Positions 8,923 to 19,879 of a stretch of DNA of 57,243 nt are shown here, piece after piece (position 1 is the first letter of the stretch; every line of letters starts with the position of its first letter). Under the pieces are notes generated by a model, which made no database searches, was not told the origin of the DNA, and saw only the letters and a program-made list of their open reading frames with translations. The stretch is from Thermomucor indicae-seudaticae (taxonomy: Eukaryota; Mucoromycota; Mucoromycetes; Mucorales; Lichtheimiaceae): contig JSYX01000009.1 of the NCBI GenBank assembly GCA_000787465.1, positions 1-57,243 of the forward strand. Direction: 5' to 3'. The position numbers were made by a program, and so were the translations under genes.

Positions 8923-11016
8923 AGAATATACTATTTAAAGAAAACGAGAATCGTCAAATAGTAGTCGCCATGATTGAAAAGTCTATTACTTCCCACTCGG
9001 CTCTTAGAGATACTTCATACCGATATGAACATCTTACCAAGTTTTCCCGTCCGTTTTGCGCTGATGAAAGAATCTTTTGGCGCTACCGGCAGCGAATATT
9101 CTGCACAAAACTTTTATTTTTCATTTGGCTGTCTGGGTGCAGGATGTTCGCACCAAGCATTCAGCATCTCTGCATAAAGTACTAGGTTTTCTCTTGGCAA
9201 GGGTTTGCTGCAAGGTGCATGGAGCATGTCACGTGAACAATATTCAATATCTCCCTCACTATGACCCATACAGTGTACCTCGGTTTTTTCGCACTTGTAT
9301 CTTTGGCACTACAGTAAACTATTCGTTTGGTATGCTGTTTACACCATCAAAAAAGTCAAGTACGCAGCGTTGTACTCATGGGATCGTAACTCATGCGCCG
9401 AAGCGTGGGGAAGGTACGGGCGCTTCCCGCAAAGATCGACTTTGGATACAACATTCTTATCCTCTCCGAATGCTTTTACAAGACACCAAGCGAACACAAC
9501 CTTATTGCTTGTATTCCCTTTTATAAAGGGCAATCAATCTTACTACGACATGCTGTTCCCATAAAGCACTCAGGCATCGGCAAGGCGGTTTGCGAATTAT
9601 GACGACGCAGTCTTGGCTGAAATGCAGCATGAATCTTGGCAATATCAGCCTTTTCGTCGGCGCGGTAGCCAAACAGGTGGCGACTTTGCACGTATTGAAG
9701 GCACAAAGCCTGACAATGCCTGGCAGAGAAGTCGCTTGCCGTCGCGCGCAGACCCCATTCTCTCGGTCCTTTTGCTCTTTTGCTCAAGAAGTCGCCGTAA
9801 CAAAGACGGTTTGACGATTATATAGATTCGCTCTGGTAAGACGTTAATCCATTTTTGGGTTTGATCCATTACTCATGCAGAGGCAAATGTTTGTGCTACC
9901 GGGAATGCTTGCTTGCATCAACCGAGCCAAGTTTTGCTCTATAGTAAGTATGAAGAACAAAACTACGACGCAAACTTTGAATCCTAACAGCATTAATTTC
10001 TTTCGTCTACAGCGCAAACTCGGTTCCTTAGTTGATGCAAACTAGCATTCCTAGCTCGTGCAAATGGTTCTTCAAAATACAGCATCTGTGTTTCAAATCT
10101 GAGATCGAAAATGAAGCAGCCCTGTTAAAGGGGAGCAGGCGGAAGTGGGTGGTTCTTCCCTGACTCATTTTCATCTGAAGCCAAGAGTAAGTTTTCGTGC
10201 ATCCATCCATCCATCATCCATGCCGGATGTTCATCCTTGTTTATCGAAACACTACTAGTGAGAGACAAGTGGAAGAAGAAACGCCAACGACGTCTTAAAG
10301 CCAAGAGAAGAAAGATGAGAGCCAGAAGCAAATAAATGATTGGACCCACTGCATTAGGCTGTTCTGTCGGGCTCCAGGCGACTACGGAAAAGCATTTGGC
10401 GCGTCTCAAGCTCTTGATAAACCCAGTGTCCTTTCTCGGTGTTCGTCTGAGGACGATGGTCAGCGATGTTTCAAGGCTCCGTCATTACAACTCTTCTTTC
10501 CAATAAAATCGCAATCTCCCTCCACATTCAATGTGCCCAGTATCTTTTTGTGTCTTTTTCATGTCAGAAGGTTGGGGCGCGGAGAACGCGTAGACTACAG
10601 ACTTTGTCGGATTTCTCTATGTTTTTGGAGTGTATGCTTTGATTGAATAAGGTGGGTCCTCTTTCAATGGTAAGGAAACACGTTTTTTGGGTGCAGATCT
10701 CCGCCATGGACTTCTGCTACGTGCATATCTGCTTGGTTGGTTGGACGCGTTTTGAGCGTGGGCATGACTCAGGCATTCAGGATCCCGAATGGATGGTCCG
10801 ATGCTGTTAGAAAGTCATCGGCATTGGGGGCTTTTATGAGTGCCAGGTCATGGGATGTAAAGTCCGAGGTTTCTGCTCGAGACAGCGTGCCCATGAACTT
10901 GTGAACCATGGATGGCCGGAGTAACAGCGGGACCCATTTCCCTTGGGTTTTCGCCCTTACCCCGCTCCCCTCTCTTTTGCTAGCAACAGAACCTTTTTCC
11001 TTCTGTCTTAAAAGCG
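8923..11016. other. 2.1-kb gene-poor region with repeat copies
   Basis: No gene was recognised; the short ORFs here match no family I know. The stretch holds one copy of a dispersed repeat (9041-9235) and three spaced GCAAACT-type motifs (9966-10046). The last few hundred bases should contain the EB1 promoter. Confidence 0.4.
9041..9235 (+). repeat. Dispersed repeat, copy A
   Basis: Shares TTTTGCGCT...AATCTTTTGGCGCT...GGC(A/G)...TTCTGCAC with the copy at the right edge of the window (57167-57243) and, more weakly, with 18926-19078. Towards its end it shares TCTCTTG(G)CAAGGG and CATGTCACGT with the 18926 copy. Divergence suggests an old non-autonomous element. Confidence 0.55.
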
Positions 11017-12240
11017 ATGGGTGAATCTAGGACTGAACTCCTTGCCTGGCTTAATGACCTCTTACAGTTGAACTATACCAAAGTCGAGCAAGCCGGCACA
11101 GGTAAAACTTTACGCGTAGCAGATGGCAACAGCGCTTGTCGCCAACCTTTTCTGTCATCAACTCAGGTGCGGCTTACTGTCAGATTATGGACTCCATCTT
11201 TGGTAAACTGGCAAGTTCATAGAAGTACCTTGAATGGTGCCACTGATGGCTCCTCTTGGCTAGGCGACGTTCATATGAACAAAGTCAAGTTTGATACCAA
11301 GCACGAGTACGAGTATGTTGCCAACTATAAGGTTCTTCAACACACATTCAACAAGCACAAGTAAGAAAGCGTCTTTGTTTTTCTTCCTTCCTGACGGATA
11401 CAGTTTGTTAATCGTGCTGGGTCAATGTTAGAGTGGACAAGGTTTGAACGAGATGCCATCTGAGAACGTCGAATCCGAAATTAAAATCTTGTTGTTGTAG
11501 GTTGTGCCTGTCGATCGGTTAATCAAGTGCAAGTTCCAGGACAACTTGGAGTTCATGCAATGGATTAAACGTTACTGGGATCAAAACTTCCCTGGAGGTG
11601 CATATGACGCGGTGCTCCGTCGCAAGGGAGGTGGTGGTGGAGGAGGAGGCAGCAGTGCTTCAGCTCCAGCCAAGAGTGGGATCCGTGCCGGTGCAGGAGC
11701 AGCCACGCGTCGAACAGCCACAGGTGCAGCAACCAGTCCGGCAGGTAAGGACTCTGGTGAAAGGGAGCAGGGAAAGTTTATCAAGGGAGAGAGCATGCAA
11801 TCTGATGAAAAGTCAACAGCACGCAGCACGAGTCGCACAACATCGGGTCGAGTGTCCGCCAGTAGCGCAAGCAACAGCGCAGTAGATAACCACTCGTCTT
11901 CCATGATTATTGAACTCAACAAGCAGATCTCAGAACTCAAGATGACGGTTGATGGACTTGAGAAAGAACGCGACTTCTACTTTGGCAAATTGAGGGACAT
12001 TGAAATCCTTGTGCAGGAAGAGCTGGAAGCCACAGAACAACAACATGCCGACAGCGTCGAAATATCCGTGCTAAAAGATATCCAGACTATTCTCTACAAC
12101 ACTGAGGTAAGCTGTGTATGTCCCTTTGCCTTGTTATCGGTCACTATATCCTTTATTTCTAGGAGGGATTTGAAGTACCCCCAGAAAACGAAGACATACC
12201 CGGTCATCACGAGGATGATTATGAAGATGAAACTTTCTAA
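11017..12240 (+). CDS. EB1/Bim1-family microtubule plus-end binding protein
   Basis: Six exons: 11017-11101, 11167-11202, 11264-11360, 11432-11441, 11501-12106 and 12163-12240 (303 aa). The N-terminal calponin-homology domain (residues ~1-115) shows LLAWLNDLLQLNYTKVEQ, GAAYCQIMDSIFG, VKFDTKHEYEYVANYKVLQ and VDKVVPVDRLIKCKFQDNLE, all diagnostic of EB1. A basic linker with eight glycines in a row and many S/T/A follows, then the coiled-coil EB-homology region (~residues 205-270: LNKQISELKMTVDGLEKERD, FYFGKLRDIE). The acidic tail ends EDETF, which resembles the EEY/F motif that recruits CAP-Gly proteins such as the CLIP-170 homologue at 39000-41969. Exon 4 is only 10 nt and encodes VDK. The protein tracks growing microtubule ends. 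Its tail faces the BET gene's tail (365-bp gap). Confidence 0.93.
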
Positions 12241-12605
12241 TTCATTCCATATACATACTGTAATGCTCGCGCGACATTCACCTTTGTTTGGGCTGTCAGT
12301 TGCATGACATGCGAAGCTCAAAAAGGAAAGAGAAAAAGCGTATAAGACACTAGCTAGTACGATCGCCCAATTTGACGAAGAGTCACATAGAGATCAAAGA
12401 ATTGCCAGGAATTTCCCGCATGACTGGATTGCGTGTACATTGCGAATGATGGATGAATGGATCAGCTCCTCTATTACCTTCAGCCTTCTGCCCTTCTCTG
12501 GATTTGAGAAGGCGAGAAAGCACACGAACGAGGAGAGGGTGAAGAGTAAAGAATGGGCGAAATGAAACGAACAAAGAAGCGACAAACAAATGGTATCCCA
12601 CACAC
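12241..12605. other. Tail-to-tail gap between EB1 and BET genes
   Basis: Convergent 3' ends only; no ORF or RNA gene recognised. Confidence 0.4.
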
Positions 12606-14825
12606 CTAATCCGAGCTACTACCAGAGTCATCGGAATCCGAACCTGATGAGCTACCAGAATCACTTTCACTCGATGTGTTCTGTGCCCTGGAAGCTATTA
12701 AGCACAAAAACGTGTAAGCAGCACGCAATCTTGGAGCATAAAGAACTGTCCTTCCACCGACCTTCATAATAACCCTGGCCCGATTTTTCATTGAACTTTT
12801 GAAGCGTTTTCTCCAACTCCCGTATCTTGCGGTCTGCGTCCTGCTCAGAGTAATGTGTCCTGGAACGTTTTGACGCGGCTTGCTTCTTCTGCGGCATTAA
12901 GCTTTTGCCAGTTACGAATTCATGAAGACGGTGAAGAGTGCGTTTGTCCAGTGCATCAATATCCAAGACAATTTCTTCTTGACCTTGCTACATACATACA
13001 TGGACCAGTTAGTGAGGGTCATATCCAAGTTTCAGGTTCCCATAAGCCTCCCCTTACCGAATCCAGATTAGGCATAGAACTTTGAATAATGCTGACCACT
13101 GTGTTGAGACGTTCGCCCGTTAGGTTATTGATGCGCTCACTAAGATCTTTCTTCTGTTCAAATGTGAGCTCTACTAGCTCCTCGTCTTTGCGCTTTGCAG
13201 CAGTGCGTCGTCGCTTATCGCCGGTTTGCGCTTTCTTTTCCTTGACAGCGCCTGCCGTCCGACTCCCTCGTGCACCCTTCGCCGGTCCTCGATCCGACTT
13301 CTTCTTCTTGCTCGATTTCATGGACTCAATTTGCTGAGTAATAGTGGCGAGATGTCGTTCCAGTTCAGCAATTCGTTGATCACGTTCTATAATATCCATA
13401 AGCAAAAAGTCTACGGATGCACACAGTGTTGCCTATTTTCTCCCTTACCATCATCTGACTCAAGTTCTTCTTCTGAATCTTCGACCATTCTTCTCCTTTC
13501 AGGTTGTGGTGGTGGTGGCTGAGGCTTTTGCTTCCACTTTTCGTCAAACACTTGCTCCAGTTCCTTTCCCATCTTATGTACAGGTGTCATGGGCGGATTG
13601 TATAGATAGCAGTTGTTGAACATGAGTCGAATATCAGCTTCAAATTCGTCTGCGCTCCGGTAATCGCCTTCGTTCAACTTCCGTTCAATAGTGGAGAGAT
13701 CCATGGGATGTTTGACAATAGAAGGATAGTCAGGTATGTTTAGAGCCACGATATCGACCGGCTGCAGAAAGGGATAGTTGATGTTCCTGTACTTTGTCTT
13801 GCGTAGTTCACGTAAGACTTGGGCACAGAATTTCATTTGTGCGTCATTCTTCCGCGGATTACGTGGCTTCGTAATAGGTTCAGGATAGTCTTTGGAAGGT
13901 GGAGGATGGATCTCTCGTTTGGGCCTGCCCTCTTCAGAAATCCGTCGCATACCAGGCGGTGGTGAGGCTGCCTGCGAGCCCTTCTTTCCGTTATTTGCAG
14001 CGCTAGGACCGGGAGACCACAACTTTGGATTTTTGAGAAAAAGTCAATACCGAGAGGGAAGAAAGAGCTCAAAAGGGCAAGCAGTAAAACTTACATCCTT
14101 TGACGGCGGCATCTGCCGCAAACTTTTCTCGAATGCTGATTCCACATTTTGACATAGCATGGATATCGTCGCTTCTGGTCCATTAAATTTGTAGCAATTG
14201 CTAAAGACAAGTCGTACATCGGCAATGAAATCCTCTACATTTTCGTATTCACCGTTGCTTAATTTACGATCTACGGTGTTCAAATCCATAGGATGTTTGA
14301 TGATAGTGGGATAATCAGGGATTTTTAGTTTTATGTAATCGACGGGATTCAAGAAGGGTGCCGCATCTCTGTGTTTCTTGAGGTTTCGCATGATGGCTGC
14401 GCAGTATTTGAGCTGATCGCGCGTCATGTTAGTGTGGCGTCCCGGAGTGATAGAGGGCGTAGGTGATGCTGTTCTTGAGCTCTACGACAACTTACGTTGA
14501 GTCAACTTGTTACATCATCCACTCCTGATGTGCCTTACCTCCTTTTTCACTTTTGATGTCTGAGAAGACTTTGCAGGTTCATCCGACGTCGCAAGAACAC
14601 CATTCCCAGTTGCTGGTTTCGTTTCGTTATCCGTTTTTACTCGTTTCAAGTCTGTTGGATCATATTCGGTGAATGTCTCTGGCTCTGCAATGTTGTCGCT
14701 TCGGGAGAACCATAGTATGAGTAAAAGCGGGGGTGTGACGCGTATGGCCTCACATAATCTTACTTAGTTCCTGCAGATACACCTTCGGGAGCTAGCGGTT
14801 GCTTTTGTGCTGTTTCGTCGGCCAT
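12606..14825 (-). CDS. BET-family double bromodomain protein (Bdf1-like)
   Basis: Seven exons: 14825-14764, 14698-14539, 14481-14095, 14022-13449, 13410-13058, 12987-12774 and 12694-12606 (612 aa). Bromodomain 1 (residues ~92-195) has [20 protein letters not shown] and NCYKFNGPE with the acetyl-lysine-binding Asn. Bromodomain 2 (~260-370) has [20 protein letters not shown] and [14 protein letters not shown] coiled-coil/basic stretch ([12 protein letters not shown]) and an NET domain ([36 protein letters not shown]) follow, then a Ser/Asp-rich acidic tail. This is the standard BET order. Such proteins bind acetylated histone H4 and recruit transcription and chromatin factors. The start [13 protein letters not shown] is the first in-frame ATG of a splice-compatible exon. 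All six introns conserve frame. Confidence 0.93.
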
Positions 14826-15217
14826 CGTGTTAGGCAGGTATTAAGCGAGGGACTACAAGACATATTTTTTATACAAGTTCAGCATAACGTCGCGAATCAA
14901 GTTCAGCCATGAAGATTGTATAAACGAGTCACGTCACGTCGCCAAGAGTAGAGTTTTTCTCGAAGATAAAAATTTTTGAGGAAAAAATAAAGAAAAAACC
15001 TACCGTTTTCGTTTCTACCTTTAAAGCGTTCGACCCAACTAGGCAAGTGGAAAAGGCGTATGGAGAAAAAAGGAAAGAAGAATTATGACCCTTGTTAAAA
15101 GCTTCTTTTTGCACGCCGAAAAAATTGAAGAAAAAAAAGGGCAAAAAGAGAGCGAGAAGGCACAGCACGGGTGACCACGAAAAATATCGGTATGACGTCT
15201 TCAAAAATGATTGGACA

Positions 15218-15225
15218 TGACGTCA
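15218..15225. promoter_or_regulatory. CRE/ATF-type palindrome TGACGTCA
   Basis: A perfect TGACGTCA, the consensus bZIP (ATF/CREB) site, about 390 bp upstream of the BET start codon; a half-site TGACGTC lies at 15193-15199. Binding is inferred only from sequence. Confidence 0.35.
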
Positions 15226-15654
15226 GCTCAGCTCAGGTAACCCGCAGCGCAGCAAAAATGCCATGCGAAGACATGGATTGTAACATGAAGCGAATTGTAG
15301 AGCTGCCAGGTTGGCAATGTTCTGTATAATGTCAATGTAATCGCAATCAGGATCCGGAATGCGCAATGTTCACACTCGCATCGTCGACAAGAACAAAGAT
15401 AACTATGTCCAGAGCGCAGCCAGCCGTTATGTAGCATACGTAGAATATAAGACTGTTGCTGCAGAAGTAAACATAGAAGTACTTTTAACAAATCAAAAGA
15501 GCTATATGAGCCACTGTTTCGTTATCTTTGTTGTTGGTGCTGCAACGTTTTCCGTGCGCTTTGCGCATTCTATTCAGAGGACTGCAGCTATAACGAGTCT
15601 AATTGCTTTGTTCAAACGGGATGAAGTGTGAGCATCGTACATCGAATGTCGAAC

Positions 15655-15744
15655 ATTTTGCAGCGCGCGTGGTTATAAGTGTGCACTACGACTCGCGCTG
15701 CAAAAAACTCTTAAGCTGCCTAAAAATTTTGCAGAGCGCGTAGT
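15655..15744. repeat. Small inverted/direct repeat cluster
   Basis: ATTTTGCAGCGCGCGTGGT (15655-15673) recurs with two changes at 15726-15744. Between them CTCGCGCTGCAAAA (15692-15705) is the near-perfect reverse complement of its core, so the first pair can form a hairpin with arms of about 14 bp. MITE-like in appearance. Confidence 0.55.
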
Positions 15745-16447
15745 AATCCTCTAAAAAAATGTCAATGCTCTACTTGCCCAGCAACCCTGTAGTGCAATGG
15801 CCGTATTGAAACGAGTCATGCTGACCTATGCGTACTGTGTGCAGTAATGATTAATTGGAATCAAGCGATCTAGACGCCCTTTGTTTGTAGTATCCTCTCC
15901 TACAATGAGTGGGCTAGGTGGAGCGAGGCTAGCAGATACAATAATGCTGCGACTAAACAGTAACATGATCCTGATACGATCCCTTAAACTAGAGCCTAGT
16001 ACAGGCAGATAGCTCAAAGTGCATGCTCGTGTTATTATGTTTATTATCCTTATGGCTCAGAGATACTTGATTAAAGATGGATTATGAACAAGTTTATTTG
16101 GGAAGAGGACAGGTTTTGCTTAGATAAAATCTGTCATTGTTCTCTTTATTGTCTTCTTTTTCATTTGCGAGCCATGTTCGTAAAGTTGCGGCTTACTAGA
16201 GAAAGGATAATGTATACTAAAGAAAAACAGGTGCAAGATAAAAAAGCAATAATAGTAAAAGGTTGCTAATTGGTGGGAGATGCCAAAAGAGAAAGAGCAG
16301 GTGTAAAAAGAGTTGGTTGCGTGATGGGGACCATTTGGACCGATATGAAATGCCGCTGATGCGAGAAACAATTACAACTTCTTGAATGCATAAGAGGGAG
16401 CAGTAAAAAAAAACAAATGTTGTATATACATCGTCTGCGGGGGAGGA

Positions 16448-18050
16448 TCACAGAGCATGTTCCAGGATTGTGTCTCTGCTACGGTCGGTGGTTTGCTGCT
16501 TCGCAGGCTTGGTGAAAAGAGGGTTCTTGCTGAATGAAAGACGGATACCACCCTTCACAGAGTTCGAAAGATTATGTCCCTGCAACTCGTTCATGGCTTG
16601 AGTTGCAAAAACAACGTCTTCAAACTCGACAAAGCACATGGGACCCTGAGGCTTGGTCCTGAAGCACATGCGCTTGTAGCCTCTACATTTCGAAAACACC
16701 TGGCGTAGCTCCTCCTCGCTTGTGTAAGGAGGAAGGTTGCCGACGTAGAGTGTGTTGCATGGAGGGTTTTGGTCGGCAGGGTTGCTGCTACTATTCGTGT
16801 TCGTAGCCGATGCCCCCGGCGTCGAGTTCACATTGCCGTTTGGCCGATAGCTAGGAGACGAAAGGCTGGGAGCACGCAGCTCGTGATGGTTGCTTGTATT
16901 GATCGACAACGACCCCATGCGCGAAGACAAGATATCGTTTCCGTGGTCAAACAGCGACGAAGATGTGCTGTGGGCAGGACGATCATTGGCGACAGGCGAA
17001 GACTTGGAAAGATAGTTGAACGGATCTTGGTCCGGATCATGCATGAACGGATGATGGTTGAAAATGCGAGCTCCAGTGGCAGCCGTGGCGGCTGTACGCG
17101 GATAAAGACTAAAGGCACGGGGCGAAATAATAGTACTGAGATCATTATTGCGTGCATCGAACGACTGAGACCGCGATCCAAAGAGGGCATCGTTGAAGTT
17201 CGTAGAACCGTTCGCTAAAGGATGATCGTTGAAGGGATCATTCTTATAGTCTGCCGGCGAAAGCAGATCACTTGGCAGTGGCGAAAACATGTCGTATGCG
17301 GCGGGAGGAGGAGGTGCATGCAAGCTCATTTTCCTTGAGAGTATACTTAGCGGGGATGAGCCAGTATCTACTGCTGCCGCCGCTGCTGCCGCCGCCGCTG
17401 CTACTGCTTGCTGATGGTGTTGGGCAGCCACAGCTGACGTATGCGCATTGGGGGCAATAGAGCCACGCTTGATGTGAAGGTTCTTCTTGGCCATTTCGGC
17501 TTTCAAGACAGAACCTTTCTTTGCATCAATCTTTTTGCCACTCAAAACCTCCACAGCCTCCATTGCTTCCAACCGAGTACGAAACCTAGCAAAACCAATC
17601 TAAAACAATATTGCATGAGACACCAGGTACAACCCACCCAAATGTAACTTGCGAAAATACCATCTGCTTTTTTGCTCCACCAGACGCAATACTGTTGTTT
17701 CCAGTCATGTTTTCGTCGTCTTGGTCTTTGCAATGCCATTTCAACGAGGCCGCTTCGAAGCCTGGCGAGAAGGTAAACATGTTTTGAAATTCTCGTTCTT
17801 GCATGTCCTCCGGAAAACCGACGACGAAAATGGTCGTCACATCTTCAGCAGGATTTGGATTACCGTTCGTTTGCTGTTGCTGGTGCTGTTGCGGTTGTGG
17901 TTGAGCTGGAGGTGGCGAACAGCTTTGATGAGGATGAGGAGTAAAAAATGCAGAGGATGCAGGAGATGCTGAAAGAGGATGCACGATGCGAAGATCTGAG
18001 GGTGCAGCCGAGAAGGCCGCATTACCAATGAAAGCTGCTTCACTTGCCAT
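16448..18050 (-). CDS. Whi3/Scw1-like RNA-binding protein, two RRMs
   Basis: Two exons, 18050-17661 and 17599-16448 (513 aa). RRM1 (residues ~72-176) shows [20 protein letters not shown] and [19 protein letters not shown]; its middle is interrupted by the intron at the KQM/IGFARF junction. A long low-complexity region has an alanine run (11 in a row) and many S/P/Q/N. RRM2 (~412-487) reads [20 protein letters not shown], then [20 protein letters not shown] and [13 protein letters not shown]. That terminal 'GG(I)RLS(F/Y)SKNPL' signature is typical of the Whi3 (budding yeast) and Scw1 (fission yeast) group, which bind mRNAs controlling cell cycle and cell wall. The start MASEAAFIG is the first ATG; the frame is open farther upstream without one. 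Family assignment is firm, exact orthology less so. Confidence 0.85.
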
Positions 18051-19879
18051 GAAAGAGGTAGGTAACTGAGTCTGTGCCACACTTTCCACCTGTTTCGTTT
18101 CTCTGGGCACACGAGAGAAAAGAAAAGGAAAAAAAAAAAAAACTCATTTCGCAGGAAGGAGGGTATTTTTCCTGTGTGTTCAGCGGGGACTGAAAATAGA
18201 CAAGCGAGTTAACCATGTTTGGTTTTGTTTCGCGGCAAATGTTTGGCGGGACACCAATTACGCTAAGCGACAACGCAGGCCTTCTGCTGTTTCCATTCAA
18301 AGCTTGTTTTCCAGGGCTTTGGGTAACTATCAACCTATTGACCAAGTGCATGCGATCTATCTGAACTGTATTAAGCCGTTTTTTATATAAAGTTGGCCTG
18401 AGGAAACAGATTGTGAAGATTCAGTGGTACAGTTTCCTTGTCGTACAACCGATGATGCTATATGTAACTGAATTCAAGGGACCTGATGTACACTCTTTAA
18501 TAAAGGAACTGCTATGTTTTAAAACAATATTATGGTTACCATTCCTCATCTGTCACAAAAGTGATCCACAACGATCCGTGTTAAAAGGCAAACGAGGAGA
18601 AGCTTGCTTTCGTTAGAGAGCTTCCTCAATAGACCAGAAGGCAAAGAAGCGCACGATGCCATCGTTGGTATGGGAAATGCGCGTTGGCTACCTGGTAGAA
18701 AAGTAAGGGAGGCCTTCCTGGTTCTGCAGCACAGAGCCCCAGTCGGCGACTTTCAACAATTTTCTTATGATATCATTGTGCTTAGACGCCGAGCATGGGC
18801 TGCCTTGCGTCTCACAAAGCAAAATGTTCTTCCGCCTAAACAGCGCGTGTTGTCACGACTGTTTACAGATGGAAGCTTTCAAAGAACCATACCCTTTTAC
18901 CACCAGAAAAGGATTTGCTGTATTCTTTTCCGTTTGATTTGCACTGGTGGGAAAACCTTTTGACGCTGCTGGCGAAGACCACTTTGCACTGATTCCCGTC
19001 TTCCACTTGACCTTTTGGGTAACAATGTTCGCGCCAACTATTACTCTCTCTCTTGCAAGGGCTACAATCATGTCACGTAATCTATTCCAGCCAAGATAGC
19101 CTTTTAAACAGGGGTGCCTACTCTGCAGCTTAGAGACTTTCCTCTGTTTCCGAAACTGCAAACATCTTCATATGAACGCCCTTTGAAACGTTACGGGGCT
19201 TTATTCTCTACCTCAGAAGAATCCGTGTATTGAGACTACAATGGAAGATACAGGATAATTGGATTCCTTTCGTGCAAGGCCTTTGACCAAGGAAAGAAGC
19301 TGGGCAAGCTAGGCTCCTGCTCACATGTCAGACAAAGTTATGGTAAAGGATGAATGATAACTTGAACACTGAGGTCTTTTATTAATGCGATCGATTTCAG
19401 TGCAGATGTTATGGCTCAAGTTGTGTCTCTCCAACGGCAAGGGTAATCATTACTAGGTTATGTGATGGTAAGTTCTTCTGTTTCGAGTTCTACCGTTTCA
19501 AATTCTTATGATATGCTGAAAGGTTTTTCCACTCTTCATTCCTGGAGAGTGGCATTGTGACGCGTAGAGGCAACGGCTTGTCCCGCCTCCGTCCACATCT
19601 TCAAACGGGCTGCACCGGCAACTGGACGTACCATTGGTCTCATTTTAGCGCAAGTTTGATGTACAATATACCTTTAAGTAGCGCAAAAGTCTAATCAACA
19701 AATAGTTGTAAGGTTTGACTCGTTCTAAAAAGAACAAAGGTGTGTGCACAACCGCCTAATGCATCTTGATAACAGAGCAATTAGAGGCTTGCCTTTTCCC
19801 TGCATGCTGCTTACAGACAAAGTGTGCGCGAAAATTTTTGGCTGCACAGATCTTTATTGTTCATTACTACTTTGTTGAA
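18051..19879. other. 1.8-kb intergenic region with a repeat copy
   Basis: Divergent promoter region between the Whi3-like and UIM/UBZ genes. Holds a poly-A tract at about 18128-18141 and copy C of the dispersed repeat (18926-19078). An open stretch near 18604-18963 matched no family. Confidence 0.4.
18926..19078 (+). repeat. Dispersed repeat, copy C
   Basis: Contains TTTTCCGTTTGATTTGCACT, CTTTTGACGCTGCTGGCGAA, ACTTTGCACTGATT, then ATGTTCGCGCCAA, CTCTTGCAAGGG and CATGTCACGT. These occur in the same order as in copy A (9041-9235), and the first half matches copy B (57167-57243). More diverged than A versus B. Confidence 0.45.

Larger units (their letters stand above)
14826..16447. other. 1.6-kb intergenic region: BET promoter and small repeats
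   Basis: No gene recognised. Promoter side of the BET gene, containing a TGACGTCA site (15218-15225) and a small repeat cluster (15655-15744). The right part is the 3' flank of the RNA-binding protein gene. Confidence 0.4.

Noticed and set aside
8604..8963. Short ORFs across the U2 inverted repeat
   Set aside because: They overlap the U2 pseudogene, which explains the sequence; no protein family resemblance.
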